Below, one piece after another: positions 8,900 through 16,042 of a DNA stretch of 23,182 nt. Positions within the stretch are counted from its first letter, which is position 1. Each line of letters starts with the position of its first letter. The stretch is from an uncultured Ruminococcus sp. (lineage in GTDB: Bacteria; Bacillota; Clostridia; Oscillospirales; Ruminococcaceae). The position numbers were made by a program, and so were the translations under genes. Under the pieces are notes generated by a model. It had not been told where the DNA came from. It made no database searches and worked only from the letters and a program-made list of their open reading frames with translations. The stretch is from assembly GCA_937902395.1 (NCBI GenBank), contig CALGTV010000069.1:1-23182 (forward strand), given 5' to 3'.

Positions 8900-9043
8900 T
8901 GATTATTGAGTTAATTTCTTTATTGCAATTTTTTTGAAATAAAATCTTTAAAAATACAGATAAATTTTCCATAAATATTTTTTTATTTATGATATATAAT
9001 ACTATCACGGCATCAATAAATCAACTTTAAGGAGAACAAAACT

Positions 9044-9241
9044 ATGAGCAGCAAGTCTAATAACAGCGGTGTAATGACAGAAAAGGGCAGAGAGGCACTC
9101 GAAAGATTCAAGATGGAATCTGCTTCTGAGCTCGGTGTAAATCTTAAGCAGGGCTACAACGGCGACCTTACTTCACGTGAGGCTGGTTCTATCGGCGGCC
9201 GTATGGTTCAGAAGATGATTAACTCTTACAAGATGCAGTAA
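9044..9241 (+). CDS. Alpha/beta-type small acid-soluble spore protein
   Basis: This 65-residue protein starts at ATG 9044 after AAGGAGA. It contains SASELGV followed by GDLTSREAGSIGGRMVQKMI, the signature of alpha/beta SASPs. These coat spore DNA, shift it toward the A-form and protect it; the Gpr protease cleaves them at germination, usually inside a SELGV-like site as seen here. The length is normal for the family. TATAAT (8995-9000) lies upstream without a clear -35. I could not match the forespore sigma-G consensus with confidence. The upstream gap 8900-9043 is AT-rich and otherwise empty. The gene implies spore formation or a relic of it. Its codons are strongly biased, which fits high expression. 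Confidence 0.92.
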   Translation: MSSKSNNSGVMTEKGREALERFKMESASELGVNLKQGYNGDLTSREAGSIGGRMVQKMINSYKMQ

Positions 9242-9261
9242 CATTTTCTGATAGATAAATG

Positions 9262-9293
9262 TTTAAAGGGATGTCAGATGACATCCCTTTAAA
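9262..9293. terminator. Bidirectional terminator between the SASP and degV genes
   Basis: TTTAAAGGGATGTC (9262-9275) pairs perfectly with GACATCCCTTTAAA (9280-9293) across the tetraloop AGAT. A/T runs lie on both sides. It sits between the converging SASP and DegV genes and can serve both. Confidence 0.85.
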
Positions 9294-9302
9294 TTTATAT
9301 AT

Positions 9303-10175
9303 TTACTTATTTTTTCTTCTGACAAGAATAGCTACAATGTCAGGTCCGATATTTGAAGATACAGCACAACCGATTTTTGCATACATCTCAGCTTTTCTGC
9401 CAGTTTTCTTAATCATTTCCTTTTCAACTTCCTTGGCAAGTGTATCATCTCTGCCATAGATAAGAAGATAAGGTGTCTGCGGTGTCATACGCTTTTCAAC
9501 ACACTCAATCAGCTTGGGAACAATATTCTTTTCTCCGCGAATTTTTTCTATAGTGGTTGTTACACCATCTGCAAATTCAATGATTGGTTTAAGGCCTAAA
9601 AGCTCACCTGCAAATGCAGCTGCTGCGGAAATTCTGCCTGATTTTTTTGCAAATTTAAGAGTATACGGTACAGCATATACAGCACTTACATTAAACCAGT
9701 CTTCAAGATACGCTACAATATCTTCAGCTGTTGCACCTTTGTTTATCTTCTTTACAGATTCCATAATCGGATAACCGTAAAATACGGTATAACACTTTGA
9801 ATCAAGATTGAAAATACGGATTTTATCTTTCAAATCAGGGTTGCTTTCAAATAATTCGTCTTTTGCAAGAATGGAATTATTATAAGTTACAGAGCCAAGA
9901 CTGTTAAGAGATACTGTAATAATATCAGTATATCCCTCAGCAATTGCCTCCTTGTAAGCCTCCTCAAACATTGTTGGATTTATAGCAGCATGCTTTGCAG
10001 GTTCATTTGATTTAAGAAGCAAATCATAAAATTCATCCGCTGTTTTATCATAGGTTTCACGAAACGTCTCGCCGTTAAGAGTAATTTGCAAAGGAAGAAC
10101 TTTTATTCCAAGCTCATCAATCTGATCTTTTGTAAGGTCACAGCAGCTATCTGTGATGATTTTAATTTTTGACAT
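9303..10175 (-). CDS. DegV-family fatty-acid-binding protein
   Basis: This 290-residue cytosolic protein is of normal DegV length. ATG 10175 is chosen because AAGGAG precedes it by about nine bases; the in-frame ATG at 10196 overlaps the end of trmL and lies on the wrong side of that site. The N-terminus IKIITDSCCDL is the DegV signature, followed by VLPLQITLNGETF. AINPTMFEEAYKEA, SLNSLGSVTYNN and FAKKSGRISAAAAFAGELLGLKPII are the lipid-contacting and hinge blocks. Family members bind one fatty acid; the FakB type passes it to the kinase FakA, which is not in this window. It follows trmL with a 14-base gap and is probably co-transcribed with it. Confidence 0.92.
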   Translation of the reverse strand: MSKIKIITDSCCDLTKDQIDELGIKVLPLQITLNGETFRETYDKTADEFYDLLLKSNEPAKHAAINPTMFEEAYKEAIAEGYTDIITVSLNSLGSVTYNNSILAKDELFESNPDLKDKIRIFNLDSKCYTVFYGYPIMESVKKINKGATAEDIVAYLEDWFNVSAVYAVPYTLKFAKKSGRISAAAAFAGELLGLKPIIEFADGVTTTIEKIRGEKNIVPKLIECVEKRMTPQTPYLLIYGRDDTLAKEVEKEMIKKTGRKAEMYAKIGCAVSSNIGPDIVAILVRRKNK

Positions 10176-10189
10176 AATAGTCATCTCCT

Positions 10190-10687
10190 TTACCATTCAT
10201 ATTGTGTTAGTTTTCCCTGACGGGATAAATCTGGATAATCCCACTGACGCAGTACTTCATACACTGCAATTGCCACAGAATTTGAAAGATTCAAACTTCT
10301 TAGTTCATTGCGCATAGGAATTCTCACGCAGTTTTCAGGATTATCATACAGCAATTTTTCTGGAAGTCCTTTATCCTCTCTGCCGAAAATCAAGAAGCTG
10401 TTATCTGGATATTCGGCTTCACTATGGACATATTTTCCTTTGGTTGTAAAGTAGAAAAAATTACCATTCTTGTTTTTTTCAAAAAATTCATCAAGATTAT
10501 TATAATAAGTAATATCAAGCTTATCCCAGTAATCAAGTCCTGCACGTTTTAGGTGTTTATCGGATATTTCAAATCCGAAAGGACGTATAAGATGAAGTTT
10601 TGCTCCGGTAACTGCACAGGTTCTGGAAATATTTCCTGTATTCTGAGGAATCTGCGGTTCTACAAGGACAATGTTAAGTTCAGGCAT
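10190..10687 (-). CDS. trmL: tRNA (cytidine(34)-2'-O)-methyltransferase
   Basis: This 165-residue SPOUT methyltransferase starts at ATG 10687 behind AAGGAG. All three SPOUT motifs are present: PQNTGNISRTCA near the N-terminus, FGREDKGLP in the middle, and RSLNLSNSVAIAVYEVLRQ at the C-terminus, which forms the trefoil knot holding S-adenosylmethionine. TrmL methylates the ribose of the wobble base 34 in certain leucine tRNAs. The length matches the single-domain TrmL group, shorter than TrmH or TrmB enzymes. It is the first gene of a two-gene unit with degV. It is divergent from the small gene at 10780 across a 92-base gap in which I see no convincing promoter. Confidence 0.93.
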   Translation of the reverse strand: MPELNIVLVEPQIPQNTGNISRTCAVTGAKLHLIRPFGFEISDKHLKRAGLDYWDKLDITYYNNLDEFFEKNKNGNFFYFTTKGKYVHSEAEYPDNSFLIFGREDKGLPEKLLYDNPENCVRIPMRNELRSLNLSNSVAIAVYEVLRQWDYPDLSRQGKLTQYEW

Positions 10688-10779
10688 TTTTTCTCCTTAT
10701 GTATAAAAAAGTTTGTTTTTCAGAAAATATAAATGAACCTTTTAAGAAAGTGTTCTATCTAATTCTGGAAGTGATTTAA

Positions 10780-10953
10780 ATGAATATAAAAGCAATTACA
10801 ACAGGTATAACTACTGGGGCAGTTATAGGTCTTGCCTGCTATGCATTTGCTTCAAGCGGAGCAAGAAAGCGTCACAGCATTAAGAAAAATGCAGGTAAAA
10901 CTCTTAAAGCCGCAGGAAACCTGCTTGACGATATTACCTCAATGATGGGCTGA
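10780..10953 (+). CDS. Small 57-residue protein with one hydrophobic helix
   Basis: An ATG at 10780 follows GGAAGTGA at a workable distance. The frame reads 57 residues to TGA at 10953. The N-terminal half (about 5-25, TTGITTGAVIGLACYAFAS) is a glycine/alanine-rich hydrophobic segment. The rest is basic then amphipathic, with RKRHSIKKNAGKTLKAAG and ending LLDDITSMMG. The layout resembles small YtxH-like membrane proteins of Firmicutes, but no family motif is firm. It stands alone between divergent trmL and converging ruvX. Coding is supported by the start site, the coherent helix pattern and the hairpin after the stop. The function is unknown. Confidence 0.7.
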   Translation: MNIKAITTGITTGAVIGLACYAFASSGARKRHSIKKNAGKTLKAAGNLLDDITSMMG

Positions 10954-10962
10954 TATATCCTT

Positions 10963-10980
10963 GGACGGAGAAATCCGTCC
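10963..10980. terminator. Hairpin between the small gene and ruvX, probable terminator
   Basis: GGACGGA (10963-10969) pairs with TCCGTCC (10974-10980) around a GAAA tetraloop. It touches the ruvX stop codon. T runs are short on both strands, so its strength as a terminator is uncertain. Confidence 0.5.
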
Positions 10981-11400
10981 TTACATATTGTTCTTTCTGT
11001 ATCCCAAATAGCTTTCAAGGATAATAGTAGCCGCAACTGCATCAACAACCGCCTTGCGCTTTTTTCCTCTTGTATTCGTTACATTCATATAGTTATGAGC
11101 AGAAACAGTGGTACAGCGTTCGTCCCACAACTCCACGGGACAGCCTGTCATCTCTCCCAATTTTTCCGCAAAGAGACGGCATTTTTCTGCCCTCTCCCCT
11201 ATCGTATTATTCATGTTCTTAGGATAACCCACAACTATCATTTCAGCCTTGTTATCCTTAGCCGCCTCAGCGGTTTTTTCAAGGCATTTATCAAAATCTT
11301 TTTCAGCTATAACTCCAATGGGACTTGCAATAAGTTCGCTTTTTCCGCATATAGCAAGTCCTGTTCTGGAATCACCGAAATCTACAGCCATTATTATCAT
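10981..11400 (-). CDS. ruvX: RuvX/YqgF family pre-16S rRNA nuclease
   Basis: This 139-residue protein has the RNase H-like fold. The N-terminus MAVDFGDSRTGLAI carries the first catalytic Asp in the DxG motif. VVGYPKNMNNTIGERA follows in the middle, and DERCTTVSAHNYM and VVDAVAATIILESYL close the protein with the other acidic residues. The family was annotated as a Holliday junction resolvase; in Escherichia coli YqgF processes the 5' end of 16S rRNA. ATG 11400 is taken as the start, with ATG 11391 as a possible alternative; neither has a strong ribosome binding site. It lies six bases after pyrD, so translation is probably coupled. It is the last gene of the operon beginning at 13850. Confidence 0.92.
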   Translation of the reverse strand: MIIMAVDFGDSRTGLAICGKSELIASPIGVIAEKDFDKCLEKTAEAAKDNKAEMIVVGYPKNMNNTIGERAEKCRLFAEKLGEMTGCPVELWDERCTTVSAHNYMNVTNTRGKKRKAVVDAVAATIILESYLGYRKNNM

Positions 11401-11406
11401 AGTGTA

Positions 11407-12318
11407 TTACCAAGGCTTAACAGTACCGATGATATCGCGTACTGAGCCAATACCCTTTTTATCAAGGAAATCGTTCATTTCTTCAACAATTCTTACAGGT
11501 GCGTAAGGGTCTGTGAAGATTGCCGCGCCAATCTGTACAGCAGATGCGCCTGCCATCATAAGCTCAATAGCATCACGACCGCTTGAAACTCCGCCCATGC
11601 CGATAACGGGGATTTTTACAGCATTTGCAACCTGATATACCATACGTACAGCAACAGGGAAAATTGCAGGACCGCTGAGACCTCCCATATTATTATGGAG
11701 AATCGGTCTGCCTGTGTTGATGTCAATTCTCATTCCGAGAAGTGTATTTATAAGTGATACAGCGTCAGCACCTGCCGCCTCTACAGCCTTTGCAATTTCA
11801 GCAATATTTGTAACATTAGGTGAGAGTTTTACAACAAGAGGCTTTGTTGTTGCTGCTCTGACTTTTTTTGTAACCTCAGCCGCCATTTCACAGCTTGTGC
11901 CAAATGCCGCACCGCCCTGCTTTACATTTGGACAGGAAATGTTCAGCTCAATCATATGAGCACCTGTGCCTTCAAGCTTTGCCGCAGTTTCAGCACATTC
12001 CTCAGGAGTTGAACCTGCGATATTTGCAAGTACAACTAGGTCTTTTGTAAGCAGATATGGTAAATCAGTTTCAACAAAATGGTCGATTCCGGGATTTTGC
12101 AGGCCTACTGAATTAAGCATGCCGGCAGGAGTTTCCGCAATTCTCGGAGCAACATTGCCTGTTCTCTGATAGCGTGTTGTTCCCTTTGTTGCAACTCCGC
12201 CAAGCTTGTTCAGAGGAAAAAGCTCCTCGTATTCCCTACCATAGCCGAATACTCCGGAGGCGGGAATTATGGGATTTTTAAAATCAACTCCGCATACATT
12301 TACAGAAAGATCAGCCAT
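11407..12318 (-). CDS. pyrD: Dihydroorotate dehydrogenase B, catalytic subunit
   Basis: This 303-residue class 1B enzyme oxidises dihydroorotate to orotate with FMN. It works with PyrK, which passes the electrons to NAD. ATG 12318 shares one base with the pyrK stop (TAATG) and sits nine bases after GAGGAGGT, so coupling is likely; the upstream in-frame TTG is rejected. Visible motifs are NPIIPASGVFGYG, GLQNPGID, LNISCPNVKQGG with Cys129, the general base typical of class 1B, LVVKLSPNV, VSLINTLLGM, and the FMN phosphate loop GMGGVSSGRDAIELMMAGASAVQIG. All look intact. The position next to pyrK confirms the B type. Confidence 0.96.
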   Translation of the reverse strand: MADLSVNVCGVDFKNPIIPASGVFGYGREYEELFPLNKLGGVATKGTTRYQRTGNVAPRIAETPAGMLNSVGLQNPGIDHFVETDLPYLLTKDLVVLANIAGSTPEECAETAAKLEGTGAHMIELNISCPNVKQGGAAFGTSCEMAAEVTKKVRAATTKPLVVKLSPNVTNIAEIAKAVEAAGADAVSLINTLLGMRIDINTGRPILHNNMGGLSGPAIFPVAVRMVYQVANAVKIPVIGMGGVSSGRDAIELMMAGASAVQIGAAIFTDPYAPVRIVEEMNDFLDKKGIGSVRDIIGTVKPW

Positions 12319-13088
12319 TACCAAATTACCTCCTCAGCATTGAATACAGGACCGTCTTTGCATACATGTGCAAAGTATTCCTCGTCATTTCGTGTTGTAC
12401 GGCAGGCACATCCAAGACATGCACCAATTCCGCAAGCCATGCGTTCTTCAAGGGAAATTTCACAGTAAATGCCTTTTTCCTTGCATATTGCTGCAATTCC
12501 TTTGAGCATAGGCATAGGTCCGCAGGCAAATACTGCGTCTATGCCGCCTTTTTCAGCCAGTTCAGTAAATGGCTGTGTTACGAATCCGTGAATACCTGCT
12601 GAGCCGTCATCGGTACAGAGAATTGTTTCTGCTCCTGCTGATTTAAAATCCTCTTGAAGAATTACAGCAGCACTGTTTCTGAATCCGCTGATAGCTACAG
12701 CTTTTTCGCCGTAAGCCTGAGCAAGAGGAAGCATGGGAGGGGTTCCGATTCCGCCGCCTATAAGCACTACTTTTTTAAAGTTATCGTCAACAGTAAAGCC
12801 ATGACCAAGTGGGGCAAGCATGTCTACCAAATCGCCCTTGTTGAGCTGTGCAATTGCGTCAGTACCCTCTCCCCTGATTTCAAATACTATGCGAAGAGTA
12901 CCTTTTTCTTTATTTATTCCACAGATTGAAATAGGTCTGCGGAGAACAAAACTTCCAATACGTATGTGGACAAACTGACCGGGAACAGCTACAGCCGCAA
13001 CTTCGGGGCAGCTTATCTCAAAGCTGTAGATTTCTCGTGCTATAGCCTTTTTATCGGTTATAATATATTTTCCTTGTGTGTATTTCAT
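12318..13088 (-). CDS. pyrK: Dihydroorotate dehydrogenase B, electron transfer subunit
   Basis: This 256-residue protein starts at ATG 13088 behind AAGGAGA. It binds FAD and one [2Fe-2S] cluster and links PyrD to NAD. The FAD part includes PGQFVHIRIG and LRRPISICG. The NAD part holds LIGGGIGTPPMLPLA and ACGPMPML. The cluster ligands are Cys219, Cys224, Cys227 and Cys243, in CGIGACLGCAC and HVCKDGPVF. This spacing is the normal PyrK pattern. The gene follows the zinc-ribbon/LRR gene by 12 bases and overlaps pyrD by one base at its end. Confidence 0.96.
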   Translation of the reverse strand: MKYTQGKYIITDKKAIAREIYSFEISCPEVAAVAVPGQFVHIRIGSFVLRRPISICGINKEKGTLRIVFEIRGEGTDAIAQLNKGDLVDMLAPLGHGFTVDDNFKKVVLIGGGIGTPPMLPLAQAYGEKAVAISGFRNSAAVILQEDFKSAGAETILCTDDGSAGIHGFVTQPFTELAEKGGIDAVFACGPMPMLKGIAAICKEKGIYCEISLEERMACGIGACLGCACRTTRNDEEYFAHVCKDGPVFNAEEVIW

Positions 13089-13100
13089 AATATCTCCTTG

Positions 13101-13850
13101 TTAATCTTTTTTATTACCACAGCCCTTGCATTTTCCGAAAACATTGTATTTTCCACTGCAAACAGGGCATAAACCAACAGATTTCAAATATGCAGACACG
13201 CATTTAAAACGATAAATATCATTAGCCTCATATGCGATTCCTTTGAAGTAAATACGTTTTACGCCGTTTTCTGTTGCCTTTCTGCTGATTTCAAAAGAGG
13301 GATTTGTATAATCATTGAGAGGTTCCCATGTTGTAGAACTACTTTCAAATACTATCTCTTCCAATCCGCAGCACATAGCGTTATAAACGATTTCATCAAC
13401 AGAAGCAGGTATATTAATCGTTCTGAGACTACTGCAATTATTAAATGTTTTGTAATTAATTTTTTTCAGTCGATTTGGAAGCCGTACATTTGAGAGTGAT
13501 GTACAGCCCTCGAAAGCAGAATCACCTATTTCCATTACAGTATCCGGAATATGTACTGTTCTGATGCTAGTATTATCTTTAAAAGCACCTGAATCAATTT
13601 TTGTCACATAATCAGGAATATCAACATCCTCGTCATTTCCTGCATACTTTACAAGGATTTCCTTATCACAAAGGAAAATATCACCTGTGAGGACAGGTGC
13701 AGCTTTTTCGGGAGCAGCCTTTTTCTCCTCTTTTTCGATTTCAATTTTTTCACCGCAATGTCCGCAATACCAGTGATCAAGTCTTTTTTCAGCAAACAAA
13801 AGAGCCTTGCACTTCGGGCAGACAATCTGATAATAGTCGTTAAGTTCCAT
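13101..13850 (-). CDS. Cytosolic BspA-like LRR protein flanked by two zinc ribbons
   Basis: This 249-residue protein starts at ATG 13850 behind GCAGGAGG; there is no signal peptide. Residues 1-40 hold a zinc ribbon (Cys11, Cys14, Cys29, Cys32: CPKC and CGHC). A charged Lys/Glu/Ala/Pro linker follows (37-53). Residues 60-205 are BspA-type LRR_5 repeats such as TSIRTVHIPDTVMEIGDSAFEGC. A second ribbon ends the protein (Cys228, Cys231, Cys241, Cys244: CPVC and CKGC). LRR_5 repeats are usually found in surface proteins; zinc ribbons and the lack of an export signal point to the cytosol. It leads the operon with pyrK, pyrD and ruvX. The function is not known. The protein at 21545 shares the LLxKYxGxxxxVxIPDxxTxI entry into the LRR array. 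Confidence 0.85.
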   Translation of the reverse strand: MELNDYYQIVCPKCKALLFAEKRLDHWYCGHCGEKIEIEKEEKKAAPEKAAPVLTGDIFLCDKEILVKYAGNDEDVDIPDYVTKIDSGAFKDNTSIRTVHIPDTVMEIGDSAFEGCTSLSNVRLPNRLKKINYKTFNNCSSLRTINIPASVDEIVYNAMCCGLEEIVFESSSTTWEPLNDYTNPSFEISRKATENGVKRIYFKGIAYEANDIYRFKCVSAYLKSVGLCPVCSGKYNVFGKCKGCGNKKD

Positions 13851-13880
13851 AAAACCTCCTGCAAACACATATTTATATAT

Positions 13881-13909
13881 ATTATACCATAATTACCGAA
13901 ATATTTCAA
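13881..13909 (-). promoter_or_regulatory. Sigma-A promoter of the LRR-pyrK-pyrD-ruvX operon
   Basis: Read on the minus strand, TTGAAA (13909-13904) and TATAAT (13886-13881) are 17 bases apart. The leader to ATG 13850 is only about 25 bases, too short for a PyrR attenuator or a riboswitch, so no classical pyrimidine attenuation is visible here. Confidence 0.75.
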
Positions 13910-13977
13910 TACAAATTATAAATTTAACATATATACTTTTTATTATTGCAGAAATCTGAAAAATTTACAAAAACCTC

Positions 13978-14006
13978 TTGCATTTAATATAGAAGTGTGA
14001 TATAAT
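13978..14006 (+). promoter_or_regulatory. Promoter of the fructose-bisphosphate aldolase gene, with a 5' leader hairpin
   Basis: TTGCAT (13978-13983) and TATAAT (14001-14006) are 17 bases apart. Directly at the expected transcript start, TGGAGC (14015-14020) pairs with GCTCCA (14026-14031) around AATTT. A hairpin at the extreme 5' end often stabilises abundant mRNAs. Confidence 0.7.
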
Positions 14007-14056
14007 ATTAACAATGGAGCAATTTGCTCCAACTGAAAATTCAGGAGGAATATATA

Positions 14057-14920
14057 ATGTTAGTTTCAGCTACAGAAATGCTTAAAAAGGCAAGAGAAGG
14101 CAAGTACGCAGTAGGTCAGTTCAACATCAACAACCTTGAGTGGACTAAGGCTATTCTCCTTACAGCACAGGAGTGCAACTCCCCTGTTATCCTCGGTGTT
14201 TCCGAAGGCGCAGGCAAGTACATGACAGGCGTTGAGACTGTTGCAGCTATGGTTGCTGCTATGGATAAGTCTCTCGGAATTACAGTTCCAGTTGCTCTTC
14301 ACCTCGACCACGGCTCATATGAGGGCTGCTACAAGTGCATTAAGGCAGGCTTCACTTCAATCATGTTCGACGGTTCACACTTCCCTATTGAAGAAAATGT
14401 CGCTAAGACAACTGAGCTTGTTAATGCTGCTCATCACCTTGGTCTTTCCATCGAGGCAGAGGTTGGCGCTATCGGCGGCGAAGAAGACGGCGTTGTTGGT
14501 AAGGGTGAGTGTGCTGATCCCGCAGAGTGCAAGATGATCGCTGATCTTGGTGTAGATTTCCTTGCTGCTGGTATCGGTAACATCCACGGTGTATACCCTG
14601 ATAACTGGGAAGGTCTCAGCTTCGAGACACTTGAGGCAATCAACAAGACAGTTGGCGAAATGCCTCTCGTTCTTCACGGCGGCACAGGTATTCCTGACGA
14701 CATGATTCAGAAGGCTATTTCTCTCGGCGTTGCTAAGATTAATGTAAATACAGAGTGTCAGCTCGTATTCGCTGAAGCTACAAGAGGATATATCGAGGCT
14801 GGTAAGGATCAGTCCGGTAAGGGCTTTGACCCCAGAAAGCTTCTTGCTCCCGGCTTTGAGGCTATCAAGGCTAAGGTTAAGGAAAAGATGGAACTCTTTG
14901 GAAGCGTTAATAAGGCATAA
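14057..14920 (+). CDS. fba: Class II fructose-1,6-bisphosphate aldolase
   Basis: This 287-residue zinc enzyme of glycolysis and gluconeogenesis splits fructose 1,6-bisphosphate into dihydroxyacetone phosphate and glyceraldehyde 3-phosphate. ATG 14057 follows AGGAGGAA (14043-14050); the upstream in-frame codons lie within the leader. Catalytic Asp84 and zinc ligand His85 are in ALHLDHGS, Glu133 in EAEVGAIGGEED, and the other zinc ligands are His177 (GIGNIHGVYP) and His207 (LHGGTGIP). GSHFP and INVNTECQ are the phosphate and substrate loops. The length and motifs fit the FbaA type common in Firmicutes. Codon use is strongly biased (GGT, AAG, CTT, GTT), as expected for a very highly expressed gene. 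It has its own promoter and terminator, so it is monocistronic. Confidence 0.96.
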   Translation: MLVSATEMLKKAREGKYAVGQFNINNLEWTKAILLTAQECNSPVILGVSEGAGKYMTGVETVAAMVAAMDKSLGITVPVALHLDHGSYEGCYKCIKAGFTSIMFDGSHFPIEENVAKTTELVNAAHHLGLSIEAEVGAIGGEEDGVVGKGECADPAECKMIADLGVDFLAAGIGNIHGVYPDNWEGLSFETLEAINKTVGEMPLVLHGGTGIPDDMIQKAISLGVAKINVNTECQLVFAEATRGYIEAGKDQSGKGFDPRKLLAPGFEAIKAKVKEKMELFGSVNKA

Positions 14921-14937
14921 TTATAAACACTTTTTTA

Positions 14938-14970
14938 AAAAATCCCGATGCAATTTGTATCGGGATTTTT
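14938..14970 (+). terminator. Intrinsic terminator of the aldolase gene
   Basis: AAAAATCCCGAT (14938-14949) pairs with ATCGGGATTTTT (14959-14970). The stem can extend through GCA/TGT to a three-base loop. The right arm ends in five T, giving a strong and possibly bidirectional terminator. Confidence 0.9.
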
Positions 14971-14975
14971 AGTTT

Positions 14976-15059
14976 ATGCTAATCCTAAAATGTTAGTAGA
15001 AAAAGGCAATGAATAGAAAGTCCATCATATTTATCTACTTTGGTTTTATAACTTGATAT
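14976..15059. mobile_element. Shortened, decayed copy of the 5.4-kb MITE-like element
   Basis: The first 30 bases match the reverse complement of the right end of the element at 5414-5573 at about 26 positions with one gap, including an unbroken TAAAATGTTAGTAGA (14986-15000). The last 30 bases (15030-15059, beginning TTTATCTACT) match the other end at about 21 of 30. The centre is only about 25 bases, against about 100 in the long copy, so this is an internally deleted, inverted relative. It lies between the aldolase terminator and the promoter of the AraC gene. The remaining gap to 15130 shows nothing else. Confidence 0.65.
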
Positions 15060-15130
15060 TATTGAAAACAATAATTTCGAATAAAAAGCAATATGATTAT
15101 GATACATTTTATTATGTTGCATTTTTCATC

Positions 15131-15159
15131 TGGACAACTTCGTAAATATGTGATATAAT
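15131..15159 (+). promoter_or_regulatory. Promoter of the second AraC-type gene
   Basis: TGGACA (15131-15136) and TATAAT (15154-15159) are 17 bases apart. The decamer CTGGACAACT (15130-15139) is identical to that at 2651-2660 and stands at the same distance from its -10 box. Confidence 0.65.
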
Positions 15160-15186
15160 ACATAAAAAGCGAAAGGAGTGCCGCAT

Positions 15187-15939
15187 ATGCCTGACAACCG
15201 TGAAAATAGCGTAATATCCCATTTTTTCAGTCATCGCGAAGAAAATTTTGAATATGCACCCTTTGACAGAGAAATGGCATTTTACGAAAGTATCTGCTCT
15301 GGCAACATAGAATTTGTTAAAATGTTTGCCGAGCCTTTGTTCTGCGAAGGCTGCGGCACTTTAAGCCGTAACCCTTTGCAGAATATGAAATATCATTTTA
15401 CAATCTCAACAGCACTTATTGCTCGTTTCTGCGTAGGAAGCGGCATGACACCCGAACAAGCATACAGCCTCAGCGATATTTATATAAATCGTGCTGATGA
15501 GTGTACAAATATTGAAGATGTACGGAGCGTTCATGATGAAATGATTGAGGAATATACACGGCAGATGCGCATATTACGCAGCAGCAAGCTTTATTCCAAG
15601 CGCATACTCCGCGCTATCGAATATATTAGCGAGCACCTTCACAGCCGCATACTTATTGAAGATGCGGCGCAGGCACTGCATATCACTCCCGCATATCTTT
15701 CAAGACTTTTCAAATCAGAAACAGGAATGGCATTTTCTGAATACGTTAATCAGCGAAAAATCGAGGAAGCAACGGGGCTTCTGCGATATTCTGACTACAC
15801 TGATCTCGAAATAAGCAATCTCCTTTGTTTCAGTTCCCAGAGCTATTTTATAAAAATATTCAAGAAAATAATGGGTATGACACCTAACGAATACAAAAAA
15901 AAGTATCGCTTTAATACATATAAAGATGCACAAAGTTAA
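15187..15939 (+). CDS. AraC-family regulator with a helical N-terminal domain
   Basis: This 250-residue protein starts at ATG 15187, nine bases after AAAGGAG; an in-frame GTG at 15178 overlaps that site and is less likely. The N-terminal part is not a cupin but mostly helical. PLQNMKYHFTISTALIARFC followed by GMTPEQAYSLSDIYI is a block typical of a Firmicutes AraC subgroup that includes YSIRK-type regulators. The C-terminal domain (about 145-245) has both helix-turn-helix units: ILIEDAAQALHITPAYLSRLF and LEISNLLCFSSQSYFIKIFK, then MTPNEYKKKYR. The ligand and targets are unknown. The promoter decamer it shares with the GH43-dockerin gene makes that gene, and its own promoter, candidates (inference). 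No terminator follows. Confidence 0.9.
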   Translation: MPDNRENSVISHFFSHREENFEYAPFDREMAFYESICSGNIEFVKMFAEPLFCEGCGTLSRNPLQNMKYHFTISTALIARFCVGSGMTPEQAYSLSDIYINRADECTNIEDVRSVHDEMIEEYTRQMRILRSSKLYSKRILRAIEYISEHLHSRILIEDAAQALHITPAYLSRLFKSETGMAFSEYVNQRKIEEATGLLRYSDYTDLEISNLLCFSSQSYFIKIFKKIMGMTPNEYKKKYRFNTYKDAQS

Positions 15940-16042
15940 ATCAACATTTTCTGCAAATCTTGTTGTTCCTTTTCATTCCCTATTATGTTATACTGATATT
16001 GTAATAAAAATCCCTTATGGAAATAAACAGGAGGTTTTCAAT

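Noticed and set aside
8900..9043. Forespore sigma-G promoter for the SASP gene
   Set aside because: A TATAAT is visible but I could not find a -10/-35 pair matching the sigma-G consensus with confidence.
13851..13880. PyrR attenuator in front of the pyr operon
   Set aside because: The predicted leader is only about 25 bases and has no anti-terminator or terminator pair.
14007..14056. Riboswitch in the aldolase leader
   Set aside because: The leader is under 50 bases and holds one simple hairpin, too small for a known aptamer.
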